NCBI GenBank assembly: GCA_021153285.1
Contig: JAGKTT010000001.1
Span: 1 to 64,000 of the forward strand
Origin: Bacteroidia bacterium
Lineage (GTDB): Bacteria > Bacteroidota > Bacteroidia > Bacteroidales > UBA932
DNA: 64,000 bases
Reading direction: 5' to 3'
Position numbers and translations under genes: made by a program. Below, piece after piece: positions 26,592 to 35,325 of the stretch (its first letter is position 1; each line of letters begins with the position of its first letter). The notes under the pieces were generated by a model. That model was not told the DNA's origin. It did not search any database and was given only the letters and a program-made list of their open reading frames with translations.

Positions 26592-27674
26592 ATGGCTGAC
26601 CGCAGAGATTTTCTAAAAACAATGGCAATTGGAGGAGCATCGGCTCTTATCGCCCCATCACTCCTGTCATCCTGCTCTCCAGCAGAAGACACAGGCTACG
26701 AAACCACCGAAGGAGGACTCATTGTTCCTAAGGACAACGGACTCCGTATCACCGGAACCTTCCTGGACGAGATTTCACACGACATTCCTCATCAGAACTG
26801 GGGTGAAAAGGAATGGGATCAGGACTTCGCATATATGAAGGCTATCGGCATCGACACAGTGATCGACATCCGATGCGGATACCGCAAATTCATCACCTAT
26901 CCTTCGCCATATCTCTTGAAGAAAGGATGTTATATGCCTTCTGTAGACCTTATAGATATGTTCTGCCGACTTGCACAGAAGCACGGTATGAAGTTCTACC
27001 TGGGTCTTTATGACTCGGGAGTATACTGGGATACAAAGGATATGAGCCACGAAATCGAGGACAATAAATTCGTTATCGACGAAGTGTGGAAGATGTACGG
27101 AGAGAAGTACGACAGCTTCGGAGGATGGTACCTCAGCACCGAGATCAGCCGTGATACAATCGGAGCAGTTGACGCTTTCCACGCGATGGGAGCACAGTGC
27201 AAGGAGGTTTCAGGCGGAATGCCGGTATTCATATCTCCGTGGATCGACGGAAAGAAGGCTGTAAGTGCAGCAGGTGCAGCTCTCACAAAAGAGGATGCGG
27301 TATCAATCGAGGCTCACGAAAGGGAGTGGAGCCAGATTTTCTCAGGCATACACGATGTAGTGGACGCTGTGGCTTTCCAGGATGGACACATCGACTATGA
27401 CGAACTCGATGCATTCTTCAGCGTAAACAAGAAGATGGCTGACAAATACGGAATGCAGTGCTGGACCAATGCCGAGACATTCGACAGGGATATGCCTATC
27501 AAGTTCCTCCCAATCAAGTTCGACAAGCTCCGTCTCAAGCTTGAGGCTGCAAAGCGCTGCGGATACGACAAGGCCATCACCTTCGAATTCCCTCACTTCC
27601 TCAGCCCGCAGTCTGTTTACGGTGCAGCCGGAAACCTGTACAACCGTTACAAGGAATATTTCAACATCAAATAG
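26592..27674 (+). CDS. DUF4434 protein with Tat-type lipoprotein signal
   Basis: 360 aa. The N-terminus DRRDFLKTMAIGG is a twin-arginine signal, followed by a lipobox LLSSC, so it would be exported folded. The mature domain matches the DUF4434 pattern (ITGTFLDEISHDIPHQNWGE, KAIGIDTVIDIRCGYR, FYLGLYDSGVYW, GWYLSTEIS), a TIM-barrel glycosidase-like fold. No substrate is known to me. It is first in an operon with a sugar MFS transporter and a ROK regulator and divergent from the PUL, which suggests handling of the same glycan. Confidence 0.82.
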   Translation: MADRRDFLKTMAIGGASALIAPSLLSSCSPAEDTGYETTEGGLIVPKDNGLRITGTFLDEISHDIPHQNWGEKEWDQDFAYMKAIGIDTVIDIRCGYRKFITYPSPYLLKKGCYMPSVDLIDMFCRLAQKHGMKFYLGLYDSGVYWDTKDMSHEIEDNKFVIDEVWKMYGEKYDSFGGWYLSTEISRDTIGAVDAFHAMGAQCKEVSGGMPVFISPWIDGKKAVSAAGAALTKEDAVSIEAHEREWSQIFSGIHDVVDAVAFQDGHIDYDELDAFFSVNKKMADKYGMQCWTNAETFDRDMPIKFLPIKFDKLRLKLEAAKRCGYDKAITFEFPHFLSPQSVYGAAGNLYNRYKEYFNIK

Positions 27675-27692
27675 ATTTCTCCCCAATAACTT

Positions 27693-29084
27693 ATGAAACA
27701 GAAAAACACACTCGGATATGTAATCTTTATGGCTGTAGTGGCAGCCATCGGAGGAATCCTCTTCGGATATGACACAGCCGTCATTTCCGGAACAACCGCC
27801 ATCGTAAAGAACCAGTTCGCCCTCACAGACCTGATGGAAGGCTGGTATGTAGGTTGCGCCCTCATAGGCTCGATCTGCGGCGTACTTGTAGCCGGAACTC
27901 TCAGCGACTACCTCGGCAGAAAGCTGACAATGCTCATCTCTGCCGCCCTTTTCAGCATCTCCGCCATCGGATGTGCTGTCTGCGGCAGCTTTGACGCACT
28001 AGTAGCCTACCGCATCATCGGTGGAATCGGCATCGGTATCGTATCGATTGTTTCACCTATATATATATCAGAGGTATCCCCTGCAAAAATACGTGGAACA
28101 CTCGTTTCACTCTACCAGCTTGCAGTAACAGTCGGCTTCCTCCTTGCCTACCTTGCAAACTGGGTGATCGACGTAAACGGAGACATCGCTGTAGCAGGTG
28201 ACCTTTGGACAAACATCTGGAACTGCGAGATGTGGCGTGGAATGCTTGGAAGCGAGACCATCCCTGCCCTCCTGTTCTTCTTTGTGATTTTCTTCATTCC
28301 AGAGAGTCCCAAATGGCTTATTGTCAATGGTAAACTCGACAAGGCAGGCCTCGTGCTGAGCAAGATATACAGCACTGAGGAAGAAGTGAAAGAGGAAATC
28401 GAAGTCACAAACGCATCACTTAAGGGTGAGACAAAGGGCAGATGGTCAGATCTTCTAAAGCCAGGTATCCTTCTGGCAGTAATCGCAGGAAGCGCCATAG
28501 CGATCCTCGGACAGTTTATGGGTGTGAATGCGGTTCTTTACTACGGTCCGAAGATTTTTGCCGACGCCGGATTCGACAATCCTATGTTCTCGACAGTGCT
28601 TGTAGGAGTCGTAAATATGGTCACTACAATACTCGCTGTATTCATAATTGACAAGGTGGGCCGCAAGCAGCTTATCTACTGGGGTGTAAGCGGAATGATC
28701 CTATGCCTTGTGGCTATCGGAATCTATTTCGCCTGGGGCTCACAGATCGGGCTCGGCAACGGATTTATGCTTACATTCTTCCTTGCATATGTATTCTGCT
28801 GCGCCATATCCATCTCGGCTATCGTATTCGTGCTTCTCTCGGAAATGTATCCGAACAGCGTACGCGGACGTGCTATGTCTATCGCCGGATTCGCACTCTG
28901 GATCGGTACATATCTTATCGGCCAGCTCACTCCTGTGCTTCTCGGCTGGAGCCAGGCCGGTACATTCTTCATCTTCGCTGTAATGTGCGTACCATATATG
29001 CTCATTATGTGGAAGGTGATTCCGGAAACCACAGGAAAGACACTCGAAGAAATCGAAGCATACTGGACAAGCAGAAAAAAATAA
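27693..29084 (+). CDS. Sugar porter family MFS transporter
   Basis: 463 aa, 12 predicted transmembrane segments. Sugar-porter signatures are visible: GGILFGYDTAVISGT in helix 1, GTLSDYLGRKLTM between helices 2 and 3, PESPKWLIVNGK after helix 6, GQFMGVNAVLYYGPKIF in helix 7, EMYPNSVRGRAMS and VIPETTGKTLEEIE at the end. It resembles XylE/GalP-type proton symporters that bring a monosaccharide into the cytoplasm. It lies 18 nt after the DUF4434 gene and 16 nt before the ROK gene. Confidence 0.95.
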   Translation: MKQKNTLGYVIFMAVVAAIGGILFGYDTAVISGTTAIVKNQFALTDLMEGWYVGCALIGSICGVLVAGTLSDYLGRKLTMLISAALFSISAIGCAVCGSFDALVAYRIIGGIGIGIVSIVSPIYISEVSPAKIRGTLVSLYQLAVTVGFLLAYLANWVIDVNGDIAVAGDLWTNIWNCEMWRGMLGSETIPALLFFFVIFFIPESPKWLIVNGKLDKAGLVLSKIYSTEEEVKEEIEVTNASLKGETKGRWSDLLKPGILLAVIAGSAIAILGQFMGVNAVLYYGPKIFADAGFDNPMFSTVLVGVVNMVTTILAVFIIDKVGRKQLIYWGVSGMILCLVAIGIYFAWGSQIGLGNGFMLTFFLAYVFCCAISISAIVFVLLSEMYPNSVRGRAMSIAGFALWIGTYLIGQLTPVLLGWSQAGTFFIFAVMCVPYMLIMWKVIPETTGKTLEEIEAYWTSRKK

Positions 29085-29100
29085 TCCCTGAGCTTAAACT

Positions 29101-30303
29101 ATGAACCGTTCCTTTTTCTATAACATAGACGGTAAGAACTCCAGTCTGAAAAAACGTATAATCGCACTCTGCATAAATGAGGACGGCTACAGCATCGCCG
29201 ATCTCAGCAAGGAACTCAACACCAGCATCCCGACCATCACAAAACTGGTCGGGGAGCTGATGGATGACGGATTCCTTGTAGATATGGGTAAGCTCGGAAC
29301 AAACGGAGGCCGTCGCCCGAGCATCTACGGTCTGAATCCGTCCGCGGGATATTTTGTCGGCACTGATGTCAAGAAGAAAAGCATCAGCATAGCCGTGACC
29401 AATTTCAAGGGACAGACCGTTGACTACCTGGAGGAACTTCCTTTCATTGTACAAAACTCAGAAGCATCATTCAGAGAGCTTTGCACTACTATAAGAAAGT
29501 ACTTGACTGACAATGGGATAAGCCCGTCAGAAGTTCTTGCATATGGAGTCAATCTCACCGGACGCGTGAACAATGAGACAGGCTACTGCTTCTCATATTT
29601 CATCGGTGAAGACAGACCTATCAGTGCTTTTCTTAAGGATGAACTGCAGGCCGAAGTATTCGTAGAAAACGATTCACGCGCAATGACATACGGAGAGTAC
29701 ATCTGCGGAGTTGCCAACAATGAGAAGAATATGCTCTTCGTCAATGTCACCTGGGGACTTGGAATGGGAATGATCATCGACGGAAAGCTCTCCTACGGCA
29801 AGTCCGGATACTCGGGAGAGATCGGGCACTTCCCTCTCCTGGACAACGACCAGATATGCCACTGTGGCAAGACAGGCTGTCTTGAAACAGGAGCATCCGG
29901 CTCTGCTATCCTACGTATCTTCATCGAAAAGCTTCGGGAAGGAAGAGCATCATTGCTTTCGGAAAAATTCAATAAAGGAGAGGAAATCACCCTTATGGAC
30001 ATCCTCAATGCAGTCAATGAAGAAGATGTTCTGGCGATCGAGGTAGTGGAAGAAATCGGTACAGTACTCGGAAGGGCACTTGCTGGTCTGATCAATCTGT
30101 TCAATCCGGAGCTGGTGGTGATCGGAGGAATCGTGGCCAAAGCACGGGAATATCTCCTGCTGCCGGTAAAGAGCGCCATCCAGAAGCATTCGCTGAATCT
30201 GGTCAATAAAGATACAAGTATAAAATTCTCCAAACTCGGAGAGAAGGCCGGACCGATCGGAGCCTGTATGCTTTCACGCACCAAACTGCTTGGTCTGATG
30301 TAG
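29101..30303 (+). CDS. ROK family transcriptional regulator (NagC/XylR-like)
   Basis: 400 aa. An N-terminal winged helix (about residues 15-70; SIADLSKELNTSIPTITKLV) is fused to a ROK sugar-kinase-like domain with VGTDVKKKSISIAVTNFKG, the conserved zinc site CHCGKTGC (Cys253, Cys255, Cys260) and NPELVVIGG. ROK regulators with a winged helix usually sense a sugar or amino-sugar (NagC: GlcNAc-6-P). Its place behind the transporter suggests that it controls this operon and possibly the divergent PUL. The PUL has no hybrid two-component system or SusR in the window. Confidence 0.92.
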   Translation: MNRSFFYNIDGKNSSLKKRIIALCINEDGYSIADLSKELNTSIPTITKLVGELMDDGFLVDMGKLGTNGGRRPSIYGLNPSAGYFVGTDVKKKSISIAVTNFKGQTVDYLEELPFIVQNSEASFRELCTTIRKYLTDNGISPSEVLAYGVNLTGRVNNETGYCFSYFIGEDRPISAFLKDELQAEVFVENDSRAMTYGEYICGVANNEKNMLFVNVTWGLGMGMIIDGKLSYGKSGYSGEIGHFPLLDNDQICHCGKTGCLETGASGSAILRIFIEKLREGRASLLSEKFNKGEEITLMDILNAVNEEDVLAIEVVEEIGTVLGRALAGLINLFNPELVVIGGIVAKAREYLLLPVKSAIQKHSLNLVNKDTSIKFSKLGEKAGPIGACMLSRTKLLGLM

Positions 30304-30344
30304 TATATATTATGTCATTCTGAGAAGTAAAGTACCGTTAAATT

Positions 30345-32072
30345 TTAAAACAGAAGGTCCATATCACGCTGAAGGGCTTTTTCTGCAAGTGATTCAGGAA
30401 TGAACTTCCAATGTCCGATAACAGCCGGATCACCTATCTTTTCCGGTGAGATTTCACCGTTATTCATAAGATAATCATATAGGATCTCCCGTATTTCCGG
30501 ATGATATGCCACGACTCTTGAGGCAATATTGTCCGTATCGATTCCTGCACCCTCGCGCATTATAGAGCCACCGCCGCTTGCACGGTAGGATGTCATTGCC
30601 ACATTGTACTCTGAAGACTCTTCGAATGCACTGCCGTCAGCAAGAGATTCCACTGTCACTCTCTGCCCGTATGGCTGCGTGACATCCACGGTATATACCA
30701 ATCCTCCCGCTGAATCGAAATTATACGAACGGTTTATGAAGGACCAGGATTTCTGACCGGTTCGCGGATCAGGACGGTCTGTAATTTTCAAGAGACGGTC
30801 ATCAGAAGAAGATACCGTATTGATCCAGGCATTGTACGAATACTCCAGATAATCCTTGATTTCCTTGCCGGACATCCTGACAACGAACAGCTGATTTTCA
30901 TAAGGATATATGGTGAAAAGGTCATTGTATACAAGAGTTCCTGATTCTATGAACCCATTGAAGGTCAGCGGTGCAGCGAAGGAAATCTGAGCAGGTGTAC
31001 AGCCAAGAGACAGTGTGTGGATAAGATTCAGATAATCCGACATTCCACTGTATGCATCACGTGTACGCAGATCCGTCCTCAATTGTCCCACTTCCTTGAG
31101 AGTGAAGGCCTTGACAGCCTCGAAATCCTTGCGGAAAACCTCGTGCATCTTCACATCCACGTTCTTTTTATCGACGGGGAGCAGTTCAGCCTTCAAGGAC
31201 CTGGATACAACCTCTCCATTCTCCACCTTCAAGGTGACGGTTCCTACGCCGAGGTTACGACAATGGCTTCCGGCATTGATCAGACAGATGCTGTCATTCT
31301 GATATGTTACAGGTCTGTGGTCGTGCGCTGTGACAACGAAATCCACTCCCCTCAGACTCTGAAAAAGATCCAGGCCCTGACTCTCCAGAACCGCACCATC
31401 TCCAACACCGGTTCCAGCGTGAACCGCCACAATGACCACATCAGACTTTTCTTTTGCCACGACCCTGTCAACTGTCTCCTGTGCCATTGGAATGAGACTT
31501 TCGAATGTCATTCCTTCCCAAAGTCCAGGCGACAGCCAGCCCTTTATGTTTGGATTGGTGAAGCCGATGACCGTAATATTCAATCCGTGCCTCTTCAACG
31601 TCACATACTCCTGAAAATATGGCTTGCCATCATCAGTACGTATAGCATTGGCAGCCAGGAAAGGTACCTTCATTGTTCTGACCATCCGGTCATAAACCTT
31701 GTGTCCCGTCTCGATATCGTGGTTGCCCACGACCACTGCGTCATAACCGATGTACTCGGTCATACGTGCGTAAAGATGCGTAGAAGCAGTGTCGATATAA
31801 TTGAAATAATAAGCGGCGTTGTCACCTTGCAGGCAGTCTCCTGCATCCAGAAGTATCACATTATCAGGCCCGTCCGCAGTACGTATACTATCTGCATACC
31901 AAGCGATATTGGTCAATGCATTGACGGTTTCATCCGCTACATAGAGAGAATCGAAGTAGCGTCCGTGTACATCATTGGTCGTAAGAAGACGGAATGTATA
32001 TTCTCCATCCTTGGGCCCGCAGCAGGATGCTATTGCTGAAGCTGCGAGAAACATTGTAAATATCCTTTTCAT
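30345..32072 (-). CDS. 5'-nucleotidase/2',3'-cyclic phosphodiesterase family lipoprotein
   Basis: 575 aa from the ATG at 32072 (an ATG 9 nt upstream is possible). Lipobox AIASC, then the metallophosphoesterase domain with LLTTNDVHGRYFDS, GDCLQGDNAAYYFN, VVGNHDIETG, VAVHAGTG and VVTAHDHRP. The C-terminal 5'-nucleotidase domain follows, with YPYENQLFVVRMSGKEIKDYLEYSYN and YRASGGGSI. It resembles UshA/CpdB enzymes that dephosphorylate nucleotides outside the cytoplasm. It stands alone, transcribed toward the ROK gene. Confidence 0.92.
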   Translation of the reverse strand: MKRIFTMFLAASAIASCCGPKDGEYTFRLLTTNDVHGRYFDSLYVADETVNALTNIAWYADSIRTADGPDNVILLDAGDCLQGDNAAYYFNYIDTASTHLYARMTEYIGYDAVVVGNHDIETGHKVYDRMVRTMKVPFLAANAIRTDDGKPYFQEYVTLKRHGLNITVIGFTNPNIKGWLSPGLWEGMTFESLIPMAQETVDRVVAKEKSDVVIVAVHAGTGVGDGAVLESQGLDLFQSLRGVDFVVTAHDHRPVTYQNDSICLINAGSHCRNLGVGTVTLKVENGEVVSRSLKAELLPVDKKNVDVKMHEVFRKDFEAVKAFTLKEVGQLRTDLRTRDAYSGMSDYLNLIHTLSLGCTPAQISFAAPLTFNGFIESGTLVYNDLFTIYPYENQLFVVRMSGKEIKDYLEYSYNAWINTVSSSDDRLLKITDRPDPRTGQKSWSFINRSYNFDSAGGLVYTVDVTQPYGQRVTVESLADGSAFEESSEYNVAMTSYRASGGGSIMREGAGIDTDNIASRVVAYHPEIREILYDYLMNNGEISPEKIGDPAVIGHWKFIPESLAEKALQRDMDLLF

Positions 32073-32077
32073 ATATC

Positions 32078-32124
32078 TCATTCTGAGCCTTCCTAGTCAT
32101 TCTGAGCGCTAGCGAAGAATCTGT
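32078..32124. repeat. Two dispersed TCATTCTGAGC repeat copies
   Basis: A partial copy (TCATTCTGAGCC, 32078-32089) and a fuller copy GTCATTCTGAGCGCTAGCGA beginning at 32097 with AGAATCTG after it. The second supplies the stop codon of the gene ending at 32109. Confidence 0.75.
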
Positions 32125-33275
32125 AACAAATTGAACTTCAAGGAAAACACCTGCTGACATCCGGAATACCTGGTCCCGTGGAAATGGAAGCGGGCTCCTA
32201 CCCCTATCTTCAGATACGGGCCGACCTGAGGCTCATAAAAGAATTCCAACCTATCGTAAGTCCCGATTCCCGTGCTCCCGTCATCGTGCATCCTGTAGAA
32301 AGGATCTCCTAAATAAAGTCTGTCACCATATTTATCACCTCCGGCATCCGTACTGTTATAATAAGGCATCATATCAGTTCCACAGAAAAGACGGTTGCGG
32401 ATGCCGAAGTTCCATTTCTTGATCTCCAGATCCAGCTCACCGCCACCAGGAAACACATAATGTCCTACAAAGACCCTGTCGTGCTGCATTGCCTGAAGCC
32501 AGCCCAAGCGCGCAGAAAATTCCTGAAACCCGAGACGATCTGCAAAGTCAAATTTCACAAAGGGATTCAGGAGAATATTGTCCACCACTCCCTTCGCCTT
32601 CTGAGATCCTGCGAAATGATACATATATCCTGAATATCCGACCTTGAAGAAAGGGGTTATATCGCTTTGGCCATAGGAGAATACCATAAATTTTTCCTTC
32701 CTGACCTTACCATATTGTCCCATCCAATCACATCCGACCTCCCAATAGATTCTGTCATTATGGACTTGAAGAAGGACACCCTCCATATTATTGTCATAAT
32801 ACTTCAAGGAATCAGAAAAGAACACATCAGAATACTCTCCTCCGACAGCACGACGCGGAAAGATTCCAGCATAAAGCTGCACGCCAGCCTTCCGGGTATT
32901 GGCTGTAAGTCTGTAGTATAGGGTAATATCCCTGAATAAGGCTGTATTATTCTGATTCAGAGATGTTTCAGGAACATCAGCACCATCTGAAAGAATTTTT
33001 GAAACCGGTGATGCGCCGAAATCCTTCCTGACATCGATTCCAGCCATAAGGCGATGAGAAATCTTATCGTCCTGATGTATATCGAATCCGGCTGAAGGAG
33101 TCAGACGAGCCCCGAAAACAGTCATCGATGGAGAAAATGCACTACGGTAATACTCACGATTGTCAAACCTGGTCTCGAAGTCGATATCGTACGCAAAATT
33201 CACCTTGTCATCTTCAGCATTCAGACTGAATGAAACGAAAAGCAGTGAAAGTATCAATAGATGGAATCTTTTCAT
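32109..33275 (-). CDS. Predicted outer-membrane beta-barrel protein, unknown function
   Basis: 388 aa with a signal peptide ending SLNA. The mature part alternates short beta-strands with aromatic girdles (YDIDFETRFDNREYYRS, FRDITLYYRLTANTR, LQVHNDRIYWEVGCDWMG, LEFFYEPQVGPYLKIGVGAR), which looks like a porin-like barrel. I recognise no family. The last six codons (LLQILR) and the stop come from a dispersed repeat, so the original C-terminus was probably slightly different. It has its own -7 element at 33295-33302 and is divergent from the GSCFA gene. Confidence 0.7.
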   Translation of the reverse strand: MKRFHLLILSLLFVSFSLNAEDDKVNFAYDIDFETRFDNREYYRSAFSPSMTVFGARLTPSAGFDIHQDDKISHRLMAGIDVRKDFGASPVSKILSDGADVPETSLNQNNTALFRDITLYYRLTANTRKAGVQLYAGIFPRRAVGGEYSDVFFSDSLKYYDNNMEGVLLQVHNDRIYWEVGCDWMGQYGKVRKEKFMVFSYGQSDITPFFKVGYSGYMYHFAGSQKAKGVVDNILLNPFVKFDFADRLGFQEFSARLGWLQAMQHDRVFVGHYVFPGGGELDLEIKKWNFGIRNRLFCGTDMMPYYNSTDAGGDKYGDRLYLGDPFYRMHDDGSTGIGTYDRLEFFYEPQVGPYLKIGVGARFHFHGTRYSGCQQVFSLKFNLLQILR

Positions 33276-33294
33276 ATCCTGGTATTAATTTCGC

Positions 33295-33302
33295 CAAAGA
33301 TA
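33295..33302 (-). promoter_or_regulatory. -7 element for the outer-membrane protein gene
   Basis: TATCTTTG on the minus strand, 19 nt before the ATG at 33275. Confidence 0.45.
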
Positions 33303-33368
33303 CGACAAAAAATAGGATTCCACAGCACAACCTTGCCGAGCACTGATCGACATTGATCATAAATTCCT

Positions 33369-33376
33369 TAACTTTG
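33369..33376 (+). promoter_or_regulatory. -7 element for the GSCFA gene
   Basis: TAACTTTG, 18 nt before the ATG at 33395; no -33 box at the usual distance. Confidence 0.45.
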
Positions 33377-33394
33377 CGCGCAAAGAAATAAAAT

Positions 33395-34300
33395 ATGCTG
33401 AAGCTACAGACACCTGTGACCGACGAACCCTGCAAGGTAGGCATTTCATACAATGACAAGATTATGATGCTCGGAAGCTGCTTCACCGATAATATCGGGA
33501 CCCAGCTGACCGATTACGGATTCGATGTTCTCATCAATCCGTTCGGGACATTGTACAATCCGGTGTCCATTCTGCGCAGCATTGAAAGGCTTGCAAGCGG
33601 GAAACAGTTCGAGGAAGAAGATTGCGTACAGATAGGAGCAGGAGACGAACGTTGGTGCTCACTCAGTCACCACACCTCCTTCGCTGCCGCCACCAAGGAT
33701 GAATTCCTCAGAAAGGCCAATAGCGCTCTGGAAACCGCCAGGGACCACTTTATGGCGGCCGATAAAATAATCATTACATTAGGAACGAGCTGGTGTTTCA
33801 GACACATCGCAAAAGACTTCATAGTTTCCAACTGCCTTAAACACAATGCTTCAGAATTTATCCGGGAAAGACTTTCCTCTGTGGAAGTGACGGATACCCT
33901 TAATAGAATCATAGACATCTGCTCCAGCACGGAAGGCTGCAAAAGCAAACAGTTCATCTTCACAGTCAGTCCGATACGTCATTTCAAGGACGGAGCCCAC
34001 GGAAACCAGATCAGCAAATCCGCACTGCTTCTTGGAATCGATGACCTTATGAGAAGTCTGCCGGTGGATCTCAGTATGAATCCGCATTATACAGCCGACT
34101 ATTTCCCGGCATATGAAATCGTGATGGATCAGCTGCGCGACTACCGATTCTACGCGGAGGATATGTGCCACCCGTCGTCTCAGACTGTCAGCTATATACG
34201 TGACCGCTTCCTAGGCTGGGCACTCCCGGCATCCGAGCATCCCCTACTGCAGGAAAAGATACGGGAATTCAAGCGCAACCAGCATATACAGAAACAATAA
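33395..34300 (+). CDS. GSCFA domain protein (SGNH-like)
   Basis: 301 aa, no signal peptide. GSCF at residues 27-30 gives the family its name and marks the presumed nucleophile block of an SGNH-like fold. Further conserved parts are LINPFGTLYNPVSI, KIIITLGTSWCF, FTVSPIRHFKDG and YFPAYEIVMDQLRDYRFYAEDMCHPS, where the final His is expected to be catalytic. Common in Bacteroidota as a single-copy gene; the reaction is not established. Confidence 0.92.
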   Translation: MLKLQTPVTDEPCKVGISYNDKIMMLGSCFTDNIGTQLTDYGFDVLINPFGTLYNPVSILRSIERLASGKQFEEEDCVQIGAGDERWCSLSHHTSFAAATKDEFLRKANSALETARDHFMAADKIIITLGTSWCFRHIAKDFIVSNCLKHNASEFIRERLSSVEVTDTLNRIIDICSSTEGCKSKQFIFTVSPIRHFKDGAHGNQISKSALLLGIDDLMRSLPVDLSMNPHYTADYFPAYEIVMDQLRDYRFYAEDMCHPSSQTVSYIRDRFLGWALPASEHPLLQEKIREFKRNQHIQKQ

Positions 34301-34327
34301 AATCCTGATCATCAGGAACTTCCTATG

Positions 34328-34361
34328 AATTACCTGTTCCATATGGAGCAGGTGATTTTTT
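34328..34361 (+). terminator. Intrinsic terminator after the GSCFA gene
   Basis: AATTACCTGTTCC (34328-34340), loop ATAT, GGAGCAGGTGATT (34345-34357), then a T-run. A 13-bp stem with two G-U pairs. Confidence 0.8.
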
Positions 34362-34384
34362 GTTTGTACCGATTAAACTTCCAA

Positions 34385-34421
34385 AAAACTATTGCAGAAT
34401 AGAAAACTATTGCTACCTTTG
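34385..34421 (+). promoter_or_regulatory. Promoter with direct-repeat operator of the YtrBC-like operon
   Basis: TTG (34392-34394), 19-nt spacer, TACCTTTG (34414-34421). The 11-nt sequence AAAACTATTGC occurs twice, at 34385-34395 and 34403-34413, 18 nt apart, covering the -33 element and abutting the -7 element. It is the likely binding site of the GntR-type regulator at the end of the operon. The leader to the ATG at 34496 is about 70 nt. Confidence 0.7.
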
Positions 34422-34495
34422 CGGTGTGCTACTTCACTAATACACTACAAAACTCCCGCAGGGGACTTGACAATAGACATTTAAACAATAAGATT

Positions 34496-35323
34496 ATGAT
34501 CCAGATTAAAGATCTTGGTTTCTCATACGGAGGATTTCCCGTATTGAAAAACATCACGATGAACCTTGAGGAAGGACGAATCTACGGACTCCTCGGAGAG
34601 AATGGAGTCGGAAAGACCACTCTCCTGACTCTCATCAGCGGACTGAAGAAGCCATTGACCGGAAGCATTGACACAGACGGCCATAACCCGTACGAAAGAG
34701 AACCGTCTTTCCTTTCGGACCAATACTATCTCAGTGACGAGGTGGCTGCCGTCAATATGAAAGCCATCGATTATGCAGTCAATTACGGACGCTTCTGGGA
34801 AAATTTCGATCTTGCGAAGTTTAATGAAGTGATGCAGATTCTCGAAAACGATCCCCAGAAGAAGATGACTACGATGTCATTCGGACAGCTGAAGAAGACC
34901 TACATCGCTTTTGCACTTGCCTGCAACACCAAATATCTCTTTATGGATGAACCGACCAACGGCCTCGACATCCCCTCAAAGGCCCAGTTCAGAAAAGCCG
35001 TAATGAAATACACAAGGGAGGATTCGGTAATCCTGATTTCCACCCATCAGGTACGTGACCTCGAGAACATCATCGATCCTATCATCATTCTTGACAGACA
35101 GGAGGTGCTGCTGAATGCCGGGATAGCTGAAATCTCAGAAAAGCTATACTTTGACTACAGCAACGAAGTGAATCAGTCCGCGCTATACAGAGAAATGGTT
35201 CCGGGAGGCAACATCCAGGTTTCTCTGAACCAGACATCAGAAGAGAGCAAAGTAAATCTTGAGGCTCTTTTCAACACCGTGTACCAGCACAAGGAACTCA
35301 TCAAGGAAATCTTTAACAAATAG
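34496..35323 (+). CDS. ABC transporter ATP-binding protein (YtrB-like)
   Basis: 275 aa from the ATG at 34496; an upstream in-frame extension would include the promoter. Walker A GENGVGKTT (34-42), signature MSFGQLKK, Walker B YLFMDEPTNGLD and the switch His in ISTHQVRDLE are all present. The last ~60 residues form a separate tail. With the next two genes it forms an ABC-2 type ATPase/permease/GntR unit like B. subtilis YtrABC, which responds to cell-wall-active compounds. Confidence 0.9.
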   Translation: MIQIKDLGFSYGGFPVLKNITMNLEEGRIYGLLGENGVGKTTLLTLISGLKKPLTGSIDTDGHNPYEREPSFLSDQYYLSDEVAAVNMKAIDYAVNYGRFWENFDLAKFNEVMQILENDPQKKMTTMSFGQLKKTYIAFALACNTKYLFMDEPTNGLDIPSKAQFRKAVMKYTREDSVILISTHQVRDLENIIDPIIILDRQEVLLNAGIAEISEKLYFDYSNEVNQSALYREMVPGGNIQVSLNQTSEESKVNLEALFNTVYQHKELIKEIFNK

Positions 35324-35325
35324 AT

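Noticed and set aside
31017..32039. Long open frame (340 codons) on the plus strand opposite the 5'-nucleotidase gene
   Set aside because: It mirrors the codon pattern of the real minus-strand gene, which has clear metallophosphoesterase and nucleotidase motifs; the antisense protein matches nothing.
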